A stretch of DNA of 64,000 nt from Liquidambar formosana (GCA_039720395.1 CM077826.1:20957053-21021052); one strand, 5' to 3'. Positions 1-10,134 are shown, counted from the stretch's first letter. Notes: generated by a model not told the origin, from the sequence alone. Numbers and translations: made by a program.

Positions 1-25
1 GAAAAAAAATACAAATTTATTATTT

Positions 26-2753
26 ATGCATAAATTTGTCGAGGAAGCAATTGAAACTGGGATGGTTTATGCGTTGATGGGTAAAGAAACTATTGAAGGG
101 AATGGTGAGAAAATTCCTGAGCCTGTTAAAAAAATTATCAGTGAGTACAAGGATCTTTTTCCTAGTGAGTTACCTATGGGGTTACCACCTCTTAGGGATA
201 TTCAGCATCAAATTGATGTTGTGCCAAGATCTAATCTGCCTAATCGACCTCACTATCGTATGAGTCCTAAGGAGCATGAGGAGTTGAGGCGTCAAGTAGA
301 GGAATTGTTGGTTAAAGGATACATTAGGGAAAGCTTGAGTCCCTGTGCTATACCTGCGTTGCTTACACCTAAAAAGGATGGGTCTTGGCGTATGTATGTT
401 GATAGCCGAGCAATAAATAAAATAACTGTGCGTTATAGATTTGCTATTCCTCGGTTGGATGATTTGCTAGACTAATTGGGTGGAGCTACTGTATTCAGTA
501 AATTGGATTTGAAAAGTGGACATTATCAGATTCGTATCTGAAAGGGTGATGAATGGAAAACTGCTTTCAAGATTTGTGAGGGTTATACGAATGGTTAGTG
601 ATGCCATTCGGACTTTCTAATGCTCTGAATACTTTCATGTGTGTGATGAACCAAATATTTCATCCATTCATTAAAAATTTTATGGTAGTTTATTTTGATG
701 ATATTCTTATTTATAGTGCTAATCCTATTTTTCATCTTAAGCACTCGAGACAGGTTTTATCAGTCTTGAGGAAAGAGAACTTCTTTGCTGTATTGCAAAA
801 GTGCTACTTCATGACTGACAAAGTTCTATTCCTTGGGTATATTGTTTCAAAGGATGGAATTTCTGTTGATGAATCCAAAGTAGAGGCAGTTAAGCAATGG
901 CCCATATCTACCACTGTGACTGAAGTGCGTAGTTTTCATGGGTTAGTGTCATTCTATAGGCGTTTTATTCCAAATTTCAGCACTATTATGACGCCTATTA
1001 CAGACTGCATGAAAATGGGAAAGCTTACTTGGACTAAAGCTGCTACAAGGACTTTTCATGTGATAAAGCACAAGCTTACTACAGCTCCTGTGCTAGTGCT
1101 ACCGAATTTTTCAATACCGTTTGAGTTTCATTGCGGTCCATCTAAAGTAGGTATTGGAGGGGTTTTGAGTCAAGATGGGAGACCCATGGCGTACTACAGT
1201 GAGAAATTGAATGGGTTTAAGCTAAACTATAGTACCTATAATGTGGAATTCCATGCCATTTTTCAAGAATTGAAGCATGAGTTCTTATCTAGCCTATAGC
1301 GAATTTATTTTGTATTCAAATCATAATGCTTTGAAGCAACTCAATAGTCAAGCCAAGCTGAATTCTAGACATGCTGGTTAGGTGGCTTATTTGCAACAAT
1401 TTACATTTGTTATAAGCATCAATCTGGGGCATTGAATAAAGTGGCAGACGCGCTTAGTAGGCGTACTTCTTTACTTACTACCATGAAGACAAAGGTACTT
1501 GGTTTTGATTCTTTTAATGAATTATTGTCTACTGATCCATATTTTTCTTCTATTATAGATGATGTAAAGGAAGGTAGATGCATGGATTTCATTGTCCATG
1601 ATGGTTTTCTTTTCAAAGGAAATTTGTTGTGTATACCTGAGTGTAGCTTGCGCCTGAAAATTATAACGAAACTACATAATGAATGTCACATAAGGAGAGA
1701 TAAGACGCTGCCGTTGGTAATGCGTACTTATTTTTGGCCATCTATATGAAAGGAGATTGCTAAGTTCGTGGATCGTTGTAGGGTATGTCAAATTTCTAAA
1801 AGCACTGCGACCTAATACTGGGTTGTATATGTCTTTACCTATACCTACACAACTGTGGACTGATGTGAGTATGGATTTTGTCTTGGGGTTACTATGTACA
1901 CAAAGGGGTGTGGATTCTATTTTTGTGGTGGTAGACCGATTTTCCAAAATGGCGCATTTATTCCTTACAAGAAGACTAGCGATGCGCTATACGTGGCTCA
2001 ACTATGTTTTCAAGTGGTGTATCATTTGCATAGTTTGCCAATGACTATCGTTTCCGATAAGGATTCTAGGTTCCTTAGTCATTTTTGGAGATGCTTGTGG
2101 AGGCTTGCTAATATAAAGCTTGATTTTAGTAGTGCCTATCATCTGCAGACGGATAGTCAGACAAAAGTTGTTAATCGTTCGTTGGGAAATCTCTTGAAAT
2201 GCTTAGCTGGAGACCATGGGAAGAATTGGGATTAAAGATTGTACCAAGCTGAGTTTGCTTTCAATCGTTCTATCAGTTATAGCACTCAGTTTGGTCCTTT
2301 TTATATTAATTATGGCTACAATCAGAGGTCACCGCTTGACCTTGCGCTTGTTCCTGACTTGAAGCATGTGAATGCAAAGGCCGAAGATTTGATTGCTCAA
2401 ATTCAGGAAATTCACAAAGCTACTTTTAAGAATTTGCAAGAGGTTACTTTGAAGTACAGGCAAACTGTTGACAAGAAGAAACGTTTATGGAGTTTGATGT
2501 AGGAGACTTTGTCTATGCCATTTTAACAAAGGATAGATATTCTGTGGGAGAGTACAACAAGTTGGCTAGCGAGAAAAATTGGACCATTAGAGATCATTGA
2601 GAAGATTAATCCTAATGCTTATCGTTTGATGCTTCTAAGTCATATTTGCACTCATAATGTGTTCAACGTCAAGCATTTGGTTCCGTACAATGGACATAAC
2701 TCGAAAGATGAGGCTGCGAATTCGATGGCGAATTCTCTCCAACCCGGAGAAGA
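26..2753 (+). pseudogene. Ty3/gypsy pol pseudogene (reverse transcriptase, RNase H, integrase)
   Basis: Degenerate polyprotein of a Ty3/gypsy retrotransposon, entered from its middle at the window edge. In order, the frames show the reverse transcriptase N-part (to 475), its core from about 598 with MPFGLSNA and the catalytic FDD box ([10 protein letters not shown]), an RNase H region (about 1,090-1,300), a DALSRR linker (1,444), an integrase zinc-finger region (CRVC near 1,780), and the integrase core to about 2,240 followed by its C-part. It is dead: in-frame stops lie near 473, 540 and 596, and frames change near 1,300, 1,750 and 2,500. In the integrase the first two Asp positions are recognisable ([15 protein letters not shown]), but the expected catalytic Glu region reads NRSLGN, so Glu seems replaced by Gly. 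The last reading frame runs on to 2,823 inside the adjoining LTR. No chromodomain is visible. Confidence 0.93.
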
Positions 2754-3269
2754 TGATGCAGACCGCATTGCGTGTTTGGCCTTGAAGTTCTTGGAGGCGA
2801 TGGATCGTCGAGAAGTCAAGTGAATGGGCTATATTTGAGATTTTTATTAATTTAGCTTAGTTTAATTTATTAGTTATTTTAAGGCTTTATTTATTTCATT
2901 TTTACTATTGCCTTAAATTAATTAGTTTCCTAGAGAGTTAATTCTTACTTGCTCTAGTAGAATTAGGTTTTCTTGTTCTAGTAGAACTAGGTTGTCTTGT
3001 TCTAGTAAAACTAGGTTTTTTTTATTAGTTGTCTATATAAGGAGATGTAAGCCTTATAGCAAATAGTTTTAATTCAGACTTTGATAATTTTGATTAATAA
3101 TTTTGAGAAAGAGTTCCTCCTTTATTTTCCTACTTTCAGTGTTCTTGAGAGAATATTGATTGTGATTGCCTACTATCTTGCATTGTTTTTGCGACAATCA
3201 ACAGATTGGTGGAAGCTTGTTGATTAATTTGGTAAGGTAGTCTCGACCACGTAGTTTCCAGCTGCATCG
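2754..3269 (+). repeat. gypsy LTR copy 1 (3' LTR of the pol element)
   Basis: Starts TGATGCAG after a purine-rich tract (GGAGAAGA) and ends CTGCATCG, a one-base change from the family end CTGCATCA. It carries a TATA-like CTATATAAGGAG near 3,033 and three copies of the U3 palindrome unit (about 2,948-3,019). Its position right after the integrase remnant makes it the 3' LTR of that element. Its first 100 bp diverge from the other copies. Eight bases separate it from an inverted LTR copy. Confidence 0.8.
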
Positions 3270-3277
3270 TATTTTAT

Positions 3278-3703
3278 TGATGCAGCAAAAAATACGCGGT
3301 CAAGACTAGCTCACCAAATTAATCAGCAAGCTTCCACCAACCTATTGATTAGTCGCAAAAACAATGTCAGATAGTAGGCAACCACAATCAATATTCCTCT
3401 CAAGAACACTGAAAGTAGGAAATAAAGGAAAAATTCTCTCTCAATATTATTAATCAAAATAATCAATGTCTGAATTAAAACTGTTTGTCATAAGGCTTAC
3501 ATCTCCTTATATAGAGAACTAATAAGAAAACCTAGTTCTACTAGAACAAGCAAATTTTAACTACCTAGGAAACTAATTAAATTAAAAGCAATAATTAAAT
3601 AATAATAATTAAGACTTCTAAACTATCTAAATAAACTAGAATCCCGATTCAGCAGCAAGACGTCCAATAGCCCGTGGTGCTTACGCCGATGCCATCTGCA
3701 TCA
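3278..3703 (-). repeat. gypsy LTR copy 2, inverted
   Basis: Reverse-complement copy of the same LTR family, bounded by TGATGCAG and CTGCATCA. It has only one U3 palindrome unit (GTTCTACTAGAAC at 3,535-3,547), which helps explain its shorter length of 426 bp. The sequence next to its outer edge (3,704-3,730) is the reverse complement of the family's polypurine tract, so it is the 3' LTR of an element reading leftwards from about 4,713. With copy 1 it forms a long inverted repeat with an 8-base spacer. Confidence 0.85.
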
Positions 3704-3929
3704 TTCTCCCCTGTTTGAAGAGAATTCACCCTCGAATTCGCAGTCTCATTCTTGGAGCTATCTTCATGATAATGAACCAAATGCTTAACATAGACTGTTC
3801 AGTCCCTAATAAGACTACCACCATGATTCCAGCTGTTGATATTGCGGATGGAGTGTTTGATCCGCAATGGTTCGGTTGCACAAAAGTGATCGTTCCACAC
3901 CTTTCATCATCATCCCTATTCTCCCCTGA

Positions 3930-4508
3930 TTAAAGAAAGTTTATCCCCGAACTCTGCGGGTTGGCTTCACAGAAGTATTGATGTTGACCACTCCATCGAA
4001 CGAAATACTTTGACGACTTTCTTTGTTTCAAACGCCCTCTAGATTTATGTTCCCAAAATTTCACAACAAAATTTTTTTTCTCTGCACCCTTCATCTCAGT
4101 TAAAATTTTCAGCAGTAGAGGATTAACAACATAACAAATATTTTCAATTCCAAAAAAATCATAATGCTTCAGTTCTTCAACAACAAAAACTTCATCCTCT
4201 TGAAAATCACTAAGTAGTTTAACACGACAACAAAAATTATTACGTGAACAATTTTTATTATGTGTTTCATAGGTTATAGCCTCCTCTAAATTTTCAATAA
4301 TATTTGGCTCAGTATCACCATCATCATATTCATCAAAAATAGGTGGAAAATTAAAATCCACTAATTTTTCAGCTTTATCATCTCCAAAATTATTAAAAGA
4401 AAAATTTCCCATGAATTCAAAATTCTTACCTCCTTCAACTTCATTCAAATCTTCATTTTCTATAACAACATCCTCAACCAAAACATCCTCTTCACTCTCT
4501 TTGTCCAT
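3930..4508 (-). CDS. Acidic ORF of a non-autonomous gypsy-derived element (192 codons)
   Basis: An open frame of 192 residues in the internal region of the inverted element. The N-terminal third is strongly acidic (DKESEEDVLVEDVV and many Asp/Glu after it); the C-terminal part is basic (HKSRGRLKQRKSSKYF). I recognise no domain. It lies downstream of a primer-binding site (4,701-4,713) and a gag-like leader, and upstream of the polypurine tract and LTR. The start of the same acidic sequence recurs at about 6,600-6,740 in a second deleted element, so it belongs to the element family. It is most likely a non-structural ORF of a non-autonomous retrotransposon. There is no evidence that it is expressed. 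Confidence 0.5.
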   Translation of the reverse strand: MDKESEEDVLVEDVVIENEDLNEVEGGKNFEFMGNFSFNNFGDDKAEKLVDFNFPPIFDEYDDGDTEPNIIENLEEAITYETHNKNCSRNNFCCRVKLLSDFQEDEVFVVEELKHYDFFGIENICYVVNPLLLKILTEMKGAEKKNFVVKFWEHKSRGRLKQRKSSKYFVRWSGQHQYFCEANPQSSGINFL

Positions 4509-4700
4509 AAAATGCGGAGATAGACATCGACGACTACGACGCTACTCAAGACAATAACTCTTGAATAGGGCTCGTATCTCGTCTTTGATTACTTGTTTAA
4601 TTCCGGCCATATCCTCGCGATAATATGTGTCCTCCAGATTGGCTTCAAGACCTTCGGTACATCTTCCTCCTCATCTTGGCATGACGGCAAGAACGAACTG

Positions 4701-4713
4701 GACTCTGATACCA
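4701..4713 (-). other. Retrotransposon primer-binding site (initiator tRNA-Met type)
   Basis: On the minus strand this reads TGGTATCAGAGTC, close to the plant initiator-Met PBS. It is preceded by CATCA-GT, as if by an LTR end. However, the sequence upstream on the minus strand is gag coding, not an LTR, which marks a recombination junction. Confidence 0.65.
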
Positions 4714-5376
4714 ACTGATGCTCTGTTTCAGCCAAATCATTGTGAGACACTAATTTATAAAATTCTGTAGTATACTTATTAACCGTCCGAGTTCCTTGCT
4801 GTAAATTTTGTAACCTCTGGTACATTGTTCTTGTATAATTATACGGTAAGAACTTTCCACGCAGATGCTTCTTTAATTTTTCCCACAAATTAATTTTTGA
4901 CTTTCCTTGTCGACTACAGGTTGTTTTCAATTTTTGCCACCAAGAAGCAACCGTCATACGAAATCTTGTAGCCACCAACGAAACCCTTTCGATTATCAGA
5001 AACCTCCTTAAAATCTAAAATTTCCTCCATAGTAAAAATCCATTCCAAAAATTCATCAGGTTGTAACATACCTGAAAATTCTAGAATATCAACCCTTATA
5101 CTACTCTCCCATCAGTCGAGTATCATCCACAACCCTAGGCTCCTTGCCCCTTTGCCTCATTCTCCCTTGTGGGACATAGTCAGCATAAGGATTGTCAAAA
5201 TCATGATAATCACGATTATTACCTCTAGGTTTGCGCCTCCCTCGTGGAGTAGGTTCAGTGTCAGAATCTTCGTTTTCACCACCAACACTCTCTACCTCTA
5301 CAAAATGTAGAGACAGAGATCGATGACCACGTCTGCCTTCAAGATGTTGTCCTTTGAATTCAATTCGTAACTCCAA
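4714..5376 (-). pseudogene. gypsy gag remnant (N-region and gag core)
   Basis: The minus strand encodes a gag fragment. The N-part (5,376-5,101) is an Arg/Gly-rich segment with RGRRKPRGNNRDYHDF. The core (to about 4,714) has TVASWWQKLK, WEKLKKHLRGKF, YNYTRTMYQRLQNLQQG and YTTEFYKLV, typical of the retrotransposon gag family. A frameshift near 4,985 separates the two open stretches. The core stops being gag-like at ETEHQLVS, where it runs into PBS and leader sequence. The 5' end abuts, near 5,376, a plus-strand polypurine/LTR segment, so the piece is truncated at both ends by rearrangement. Confidence 0.75.
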
Positions 5377-5424
5377 GAATGAGGCTGCGAATTCAAGGGC
5401 GAATTCTCTTTAAACATGGGAGAA

Positions 5425-5921
5425 TGATGCAGATAGCATCGACTGTACGCACCACAGGCTTTTGGACTGTCTTGCTGCTGAATCGGGATTCTAGTTTATT
5501 TAGATATTTTAGGAGTCTTAATTATTATTATTTAATTATTGCTTTTAATTTAATCAGTTTCCTAGGTAGTTAATATTTGCTTGTTCTAGTAGAACTAGGT
5601 TTGCTTGTTCTAGTAGAATTAGGTTTTCTTGTTCTAGTAGAACTAGGTTTTCCATTTCTAGTAAAACTAGGTTTTCTTATTAGTTCCCTATATAAGGAGA
5701 TGTAAGCCTTATGGTAAATAGTTTAGTTCAAACTTTGATTATTTTGATTAATAATATTGAGAGAGAATTTCTCCTTTATTTTCCTACTTTCGTGTTCTTG
5801 AGAGAATATTGATTGTGGTTGCCTACTATCTGGCATTGTTCTTGTGACAATCAACAGATTGGTGGAAGCTTGTTGATTAATTTGGTGAGCTAGTCTCGAC
5901 AACGTATTTTTCGCTGTATCA
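5425..5921 (+). repeat. gypsy LTR copy 3
   Basis: Begins TGATGCAG after GGGAGAA (polypurine tract) and ends CTGTATCA. It holds four U3 palindrome units (about 5,579-5,672) and a TATATAAGGAG box near 5,690. About 50 bp of element 3'-end sequence precede it (GAATTC-rich, 5,372-5,424). It is followed after 4 bases by another LTR in the same direction. Confidence 0.85.
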
Positions 5922-5925
5922 GTAA

Positions 5926-6394
5926 TGATGCAGATGGCATCGGCGTACACACTACAAGCTGTTGGTCATCTTGTTGCTGAATCAGGATTCTAATTTATTT
6001 AGATATTTTAGGAGTCTTAAATATTATTATTTAGTTATTGCTTTTAATTTAATTAGTATCCTAGGTAGTTAATATTTGCTTGTTCTAGTACAATTAGGTT
6101 TTCTTGTTCTAGTAGAACTAGATTTTCTTATTCTAGTAGAACTAGGTTTTCTTATAAGTTCTCTATATAAGGAGATGTAAGCCTTATGGCAAACAGTTTA
6201 GTTCAGACTTTGATATTTTGATTAATAATATTGAGAGAGAATTTCTCCTTTATTTTCCTACTTTCGTGTTCTTGAGAGAATATTGATTGTGGTTGCCTAC
6301 TATCTAGCATTGTTTTGCGGCAATCAATAGATTTGTGGAAGCTTGTTGATTAATTTGCTGAGCTAGTCTTGAGTGTGTATTTTCCACTACATCA
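5926..6394 (+). repeat. gypsy LTR copy 4 (5' LTR of a deleted element)
   Basis: Begins TGATGCAG and ends CTACATCA, followed after GT by a primer-binding site, so it is the 5' LTR of the short element that ends with LTR copy 5. It has three U3 palindrome units (about 6,076-6,147) and the same TATA region. Confidence 0.85.
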
Positions 6395-6396
6395 GT

Positions 6397-6409
6397 TGGT
6401 ATCAAAGCC
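6397..6409 (+). other. Retrotransposon primer-binding site
   Basis: TGGTATCAAAGCC two bases after the LTR end. It differs by about one base from the usual plant initiator-Met PBS (TGGTATCAGAGC). Confidence 0.75.
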
Positions 6410-6790
6410 CAGTTCATTCTTGCCGTCATGCCAAGACGAGGAAGAAGACCTACCGAAGGCCGTCAAGCCAATCTAGAGGACGTGTATTATCACGAAGACA
6501 TGGCCCAAATTAAACAATAAATCAAAGACGAAATACGAGCCCTATTCAAGAGTTATTATTTTGAGCAGCGTCGTAGTCGTTAACCTCCATCTCCACGTTC
6601 TATGACAAAGAGAGTGAAGAGAATGTTTTGGTTGAGGATGTTGTTGTAGAAAATGAAGATTTGAATGAAGTTGAAGGAGGTAAGAATTTTGAATTCATGG
6701 GAAATTTTTCTTTTAATAATCTTAGTGATGATAAAGCTGAAATCAACAGGTGATCTAGTCGAGGGCGACTTCTCTTCAAACAAGGGAGAA

Positions 6791-7272
6791 TGATGTAGAT
6801 GGCATCAGCATGCGCCCCATGGGCCGTTGGACGTCTTTCTACTGAATCGGGATTCTAGTTTATTTAGATATTTTAGGAGTCTTAATTATTATTATTTAAT
6901 TATTGCTTTTAATTTAATTAGTTTCCTAGGTAGTTAATATTTGCTTATTCTAGTAGAACTTGGTTTGCTTGTTCTAGTAGAATTCTAGTAGAACTAGGTT
7001 TTCTTGTTCTAATAGAACTAGGTTTTCTTATTAGTTCTCTATATAAGGAGACGTAAGCCTTATGGCAAACAGTTTAGTTCAGACTTTGATTACTTTGATT
7101 AATAATATTGAGAGAGAGTTTCTCCTTTATTTTCCTACTTTCGTGTTCTTGAGAGAATATTGATTGTGGTTGCCTACTATCTGGCATTGTTTTTGTGACA
7201 ATCAACAGATTAGTGGAAGCTTGTTGATTAATTTGGTGAGCTAGTCTCGACCGCATATTTTTCGCTGCATCA
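6791..7272 (+). repeat. gypsy LTR copy 5 (3' LTR of the deleted element)
   Basis: Begins TGATGTAG after the polypurine tract and ends CTGCATCA at 7,272. The U3 palindrome array is at about 6,949-7,022, with one unit internally duplicated (AGAATTCTAGTAGAA). TATA-like CTATATAAGGAG is near 7,040. Confidence 0.85.
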
Positions 7273-8200
7273 CTGACCCCACTCCCTCACACAGCAGCCC
7301 CAATGGAAGGGCGATGGCGACGGAGAGGAAGGGCGACAACCAATGAAGAATGGCAACGGTCAACGAGGAAGGGCAACGGCAACGGCGATAGTGACATCCT
7401 CTTCTCTCTTCTTCTCCTCTTCTTTCTTTCTTTCTTTCTTTCCTTTTTTTTTTTTTTTTTTTTTTTTTTGTGTTCCTCTGTTGGTCAGATTTGTGTGTTT
7501 TCTGGCAAAGGAGGTTTTTTTTTCAAAACCTCCATTTTTTCCGAAAAAGGAAGTTCTTCTTCTTCTCTCTTCTTCTCCTCTTCTTTCTTTCTTTTTTTCT
7601 TTTTTTGTTTCTTTCTTTTTTTTTTTCGTTTTTTTTTTCCTCTGCTGATGTGGGAGAAGGGTGCGGGAGAAGGGGTCGTCGACGGCGATGGTGACAGCGA
7701 TCACCTGCCTTCTCTTCTTCTTTCTTTCTTTCTTTCTTTCTTTTTTTTTTTTTTTTTTTTTCCGCTGCTGGTCAATCTGTGAGAGAAGGGTGCAGGAGAA
7801 GGGATGAGAGGGAATCCTCATCCATTTTTTCCGATGACAGGAGGGAAGAGAAAGAAAAGGAAGGAAAAACAAGAAGGCTACCGACGGGAGGGAAGAAGAG
7901 AAGAAAAGGAAAGAAAAATAAAAATAAATAATAAAATAAAAAAGAAGAAGAAGAGAAGAAGAGGGAAGAGGAGGAAGGAAGAAGAGGGCTGCCGACGTTG
8001 CTGTTGCCTCGCTGTCGCCAATGGGGTGGGGTACCAGAGAGAATTGCCGGACTTATAGGAGAGGGGTGCGGGAGAGGGGATGGGTGAGGGGTACTTAAGC
8101 CCTTTTTGGTAATTTTGTATAATAATTTTTCTAATTAAAAAATATGGGAGGGGCAACTTATCAATTTAGGGGGTTGCAATAGTCGTTCCCTTGAAACTCA
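7273..8200. repeat. Low-complexity pyrimidine/purine-rich tract
   Basis: Long T and TTTC runs (about 7,400-7,470, 7,560-7,640, 7,720-7,762) switch to purine-rich sequence at 7,840-7,985. Long apparent reading frames here are compositional artefacts. The right end (8,170-8,192, GGGTTGCAATAGTCGTTCCC) resembles the terminal sequence of the 9-bp-duplication element at 10,135, so a Mutator-like element may end here. No left end was found. Confidence 0.6.
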
Positions 8201-8620
8201 TCTTTATCAAAAAGCCCACTAAGCCTACAAAAGAGTAACTACCCTCATAGTTAAAAGATAAATCAACAAATGAAAAAATGATACTAATATTAAATCAGAC
8301 AAATAAATGAAAAAAGTTATAAAAAAATAAGACAAAAATTTAAATTATATATAACAAAAGATTGTTACTAGGTTAAGACAATTGGGGTAATTAAGAAATT
8401 GACTTTTACTTTTATGTGTGTAGAGCGGTGGCGGATCTAGGAATTTATGCTAGGGGGGACGACTTTCTTTGGATGTAATTGTGTTTTTTTTTTCTTCTTT
8501 CTAACTCTATAAATTAAATAATCATTTGAAGTGCCTTCTATATATAATAAAATTAATACGAACAAAGAAATTTTTTTGAACTTAATAATTAATATAAAAA
8601 CTTAAATATTCATTAATAAT

Positions 8621-8850
8621 TTCTTTTTTTCTTTTTTCTTTTTTTAATGAAAGGGGCATAATCCAAGAACATGAGACATATACAAGCACTAACCAAGAGC
8701 CTTAGCTAAAACTTTAGGAACTCCACAAAAGAAATAAAAAAACACCTACTAGTACTAGTATACGTGACAACAAAACCACCAAAAAAAAGTCCTTACAAAA
8801 GACGACTTGAGGTCAAAATCGAAGTTTCCACCCCAAAAAAAGTTATTACG
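8621..8850 (-). mobile_element. LINE 3'-end fragment nested in the hAT element
   Basis: A T-rich tract (poly-A on the minus strand) followed by sequence with the motif AACATGAGACATATACAAG, also found beside the LINE coding fragment at about 63,300. It is read as a 5'-truncated LINE copy inserted in the hAT element. No target duplication was worked out. Confidence 0.45.
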
Positions 8851-8858
8851 TTCTTACT

Positions 8859-9225
8859 TTATAATTGTCCCCGATGAGTCTTCATGTTTTGAAAGCGTTG
8901 AATGATAATCTCCTTATCAATGCTATCAAAAATATCTTTTTCAATATATACAACCAAATTATTATTCATCCATTCATCTCCCATTCAGTTATGCAATCGA
9001 CTCTTCACAATCTTCATAGCAGAAAACACCCTCTCCACTGTAATAGTCCCAACGGGTAGAATCAATGCCAATGCCACAAACAAGTAAACTAATAAGTAAT
9101 GACTCATGATGAACCTTGGATTCTTGGAGAGTTGGAGTCTTGGAGGGGTTAGTTTACAAAAGTCAACAAGAGTGGCTAAGTCACGAGTGGGTTTTGAAGA
9201 CTTCAGTAAATGATGTCATGATTCA
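8859..9225 (-). pseudogene. hAT transposase C-terminal (dimerisation domain) pseudogene
   Basis: One minus-strand frame reads DLATLVD, then LILPVGTITVERVFSAMKIV, then MGDEWMNNNLVVYIEKDIFD, and ends QNMKTHRGQL with TAA at 8,859. This is the C-terminal hAT dimerisation region as found in zinc-finger-MYM/TTF-type plant transposases. An in-frame TGA at 8,985-8,987 (after RLHN) interrupts it, and everything upstream of about 9,225 is missing. The frame is otherwise continuous across the stop, so the copy has decayed little. Confidence 0.8.
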
Positions 9226-9422
9226 TGGGTCAGAGTGGGGAAAAAAAGAAAAGAGAGAGGAGTAGAGGGGTTCCATAATAAAATTAGAGGGGTCAAAAAA
9301 ATATTTCAGAGGGGTCAGATTTAAAATTGTGGACATATATGTAGAGTAAAATTTTTTTTTTTGAATAGGTGAGGGGGGTCAGCTGCCCCCCTGCACCCCC
9401 TCCCTCCGCCCCTGGTGTAGAG

Positions 9423-9804
9423 TGAACTCGATACCTAATTAGGAATCTAATTTTTTTTAGTCAAGTTTATCATTTTTGGGGTCAACCAAGTCAGGTTTAT
9501 TCTGAGCGTTAACTAAAGAGGAGTGAACAGTAACCTTAACCGTGTTTGAAATTATAGTCACACTTGCACCAACCCAAAAGTAGCCCAAAAAAAAGAAAAA
9601 AAGAAAAAAGTAGTAAGTGAAGTTGCAAGGCTACATGCCAATCAATAACTAATAGATTGAGAACGTCATATAAAACCCTCTCAAGCTTATTCCCTTAACA
9701 AATGTTTTGCAAACTAGAGGATTTCTAGTGATCAGTAAGTTAAAATTTGCAACCACCTACCTTGTAGCAATCGTGATATCTCTACCCTATTGTGAGGACA
9801 TTAA
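9423..9804. other. Intergenic, no feature seen
   Basis: AT-rich sequence with no convincing coding, RNA or element signature, apart from the TAA target duplication at its right edge. Confidence 0.4.
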
Positions 9805-10038
9805 GGCCATGTTTGTTTGTTTGGAATGGAATGGGTAGGAATGGAATCTCATTCCATGTTCAAAATAGTCTGGAATGAAATAAGATTAAAATAAATATTA
9901 TAAAATGAATATCATTATATTTTACTACTATTGTTTGATTCCATTCCCATTTAATTATCTTATCCAAACATGTTGTTCGGAATGAATTGGAATGAGATTC
10001 CATTCCATCCATTCCATTCCAACCAAACAAACATGGCA
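9805..10038. mobile_element. Harbinger/Tourist-like MITE
   Basis: A 234-bp element with long terminal inverted repeats (GGCCATGTTTGTTTG at the left; TGCCATGTTTGTTTG reading in from the right, then GGAATGGAATGG on both sides). It is flanked by TAA at 9,802-9,804 and 10,039-10,041. A 3-bp TAA target and no coding capacity fit a PIF/Harbinger MITE. Confidence 0.8.
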
Positions 10039-10134
10039 TAAGAGTTTGAACATGTGACCAAGCTTTCTAAAAAAATGGGTTGTTGACTTCGTCGGATCTA
10101 TCCTATAGGGAAGGGTACTACAGTATTGTTAAAA

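Larger units (their letters stand above)
5926..7272 (+). mobile_element. Deleted non-autonomous gypsy element (LTR-PBS-396 bp-PPT-LTR)
   Basis: A 1,347-bp element of LTR (5,926-6,394), PBS TGGTATCAAAGCC (6,397-6,409), 396 bp of internal sequence, polypurine tract CAAGGGAGAA (6,781-6,790) and LTR (6,791-7,272). The interior keeps a gag-like start (MPRRGRRPTEG from about 6,430), stops after a few dozen codons, then shows the start of the acidic region also seen at 3,930-4,508. It has no pol and would depend on enzymes supplied in trans. The flanking 5-mers (AGTAA and CTGAC) do not match, so no target-site duplication is preserved. Confidence 0.75.
8426..9414 (-). mobile_element. hAT transposon remnant with 8-bp target duplication
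   Basis: A 989-bp element flanked by perfect 8-bp duplications GTGTAGAG (8,418-8,425 and 9,415-9,422), the hallmark of hAT transposons. The ends are imperfect inverted repeats (GGTGGCGGATCTAGG left; on the minus strand CAGGGGCGGAGGGAGG from the right). It contains the 3' end of a hAT transposase on the minus strand and an inserted LINE 3' fragment. The internal transposase is broken, so it is not autonomous. Confidence 0.85.

Noticed and set aside
3715..3933. 72-codon plus-strand frame beside LTR copy 2
   Set aside because: It lies antisense in the 3' internal region and polypurine tract of the inverted retroelement.
7303..8156. Several long overlapping reading frames rich in Phe/Ser/Leu or Lys/Arg/Glu
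   Set aside because: They sit in poly-T/TTTC and purine-rich tracts on both strands; the composition alone keeps the frames open and no domain is visible.
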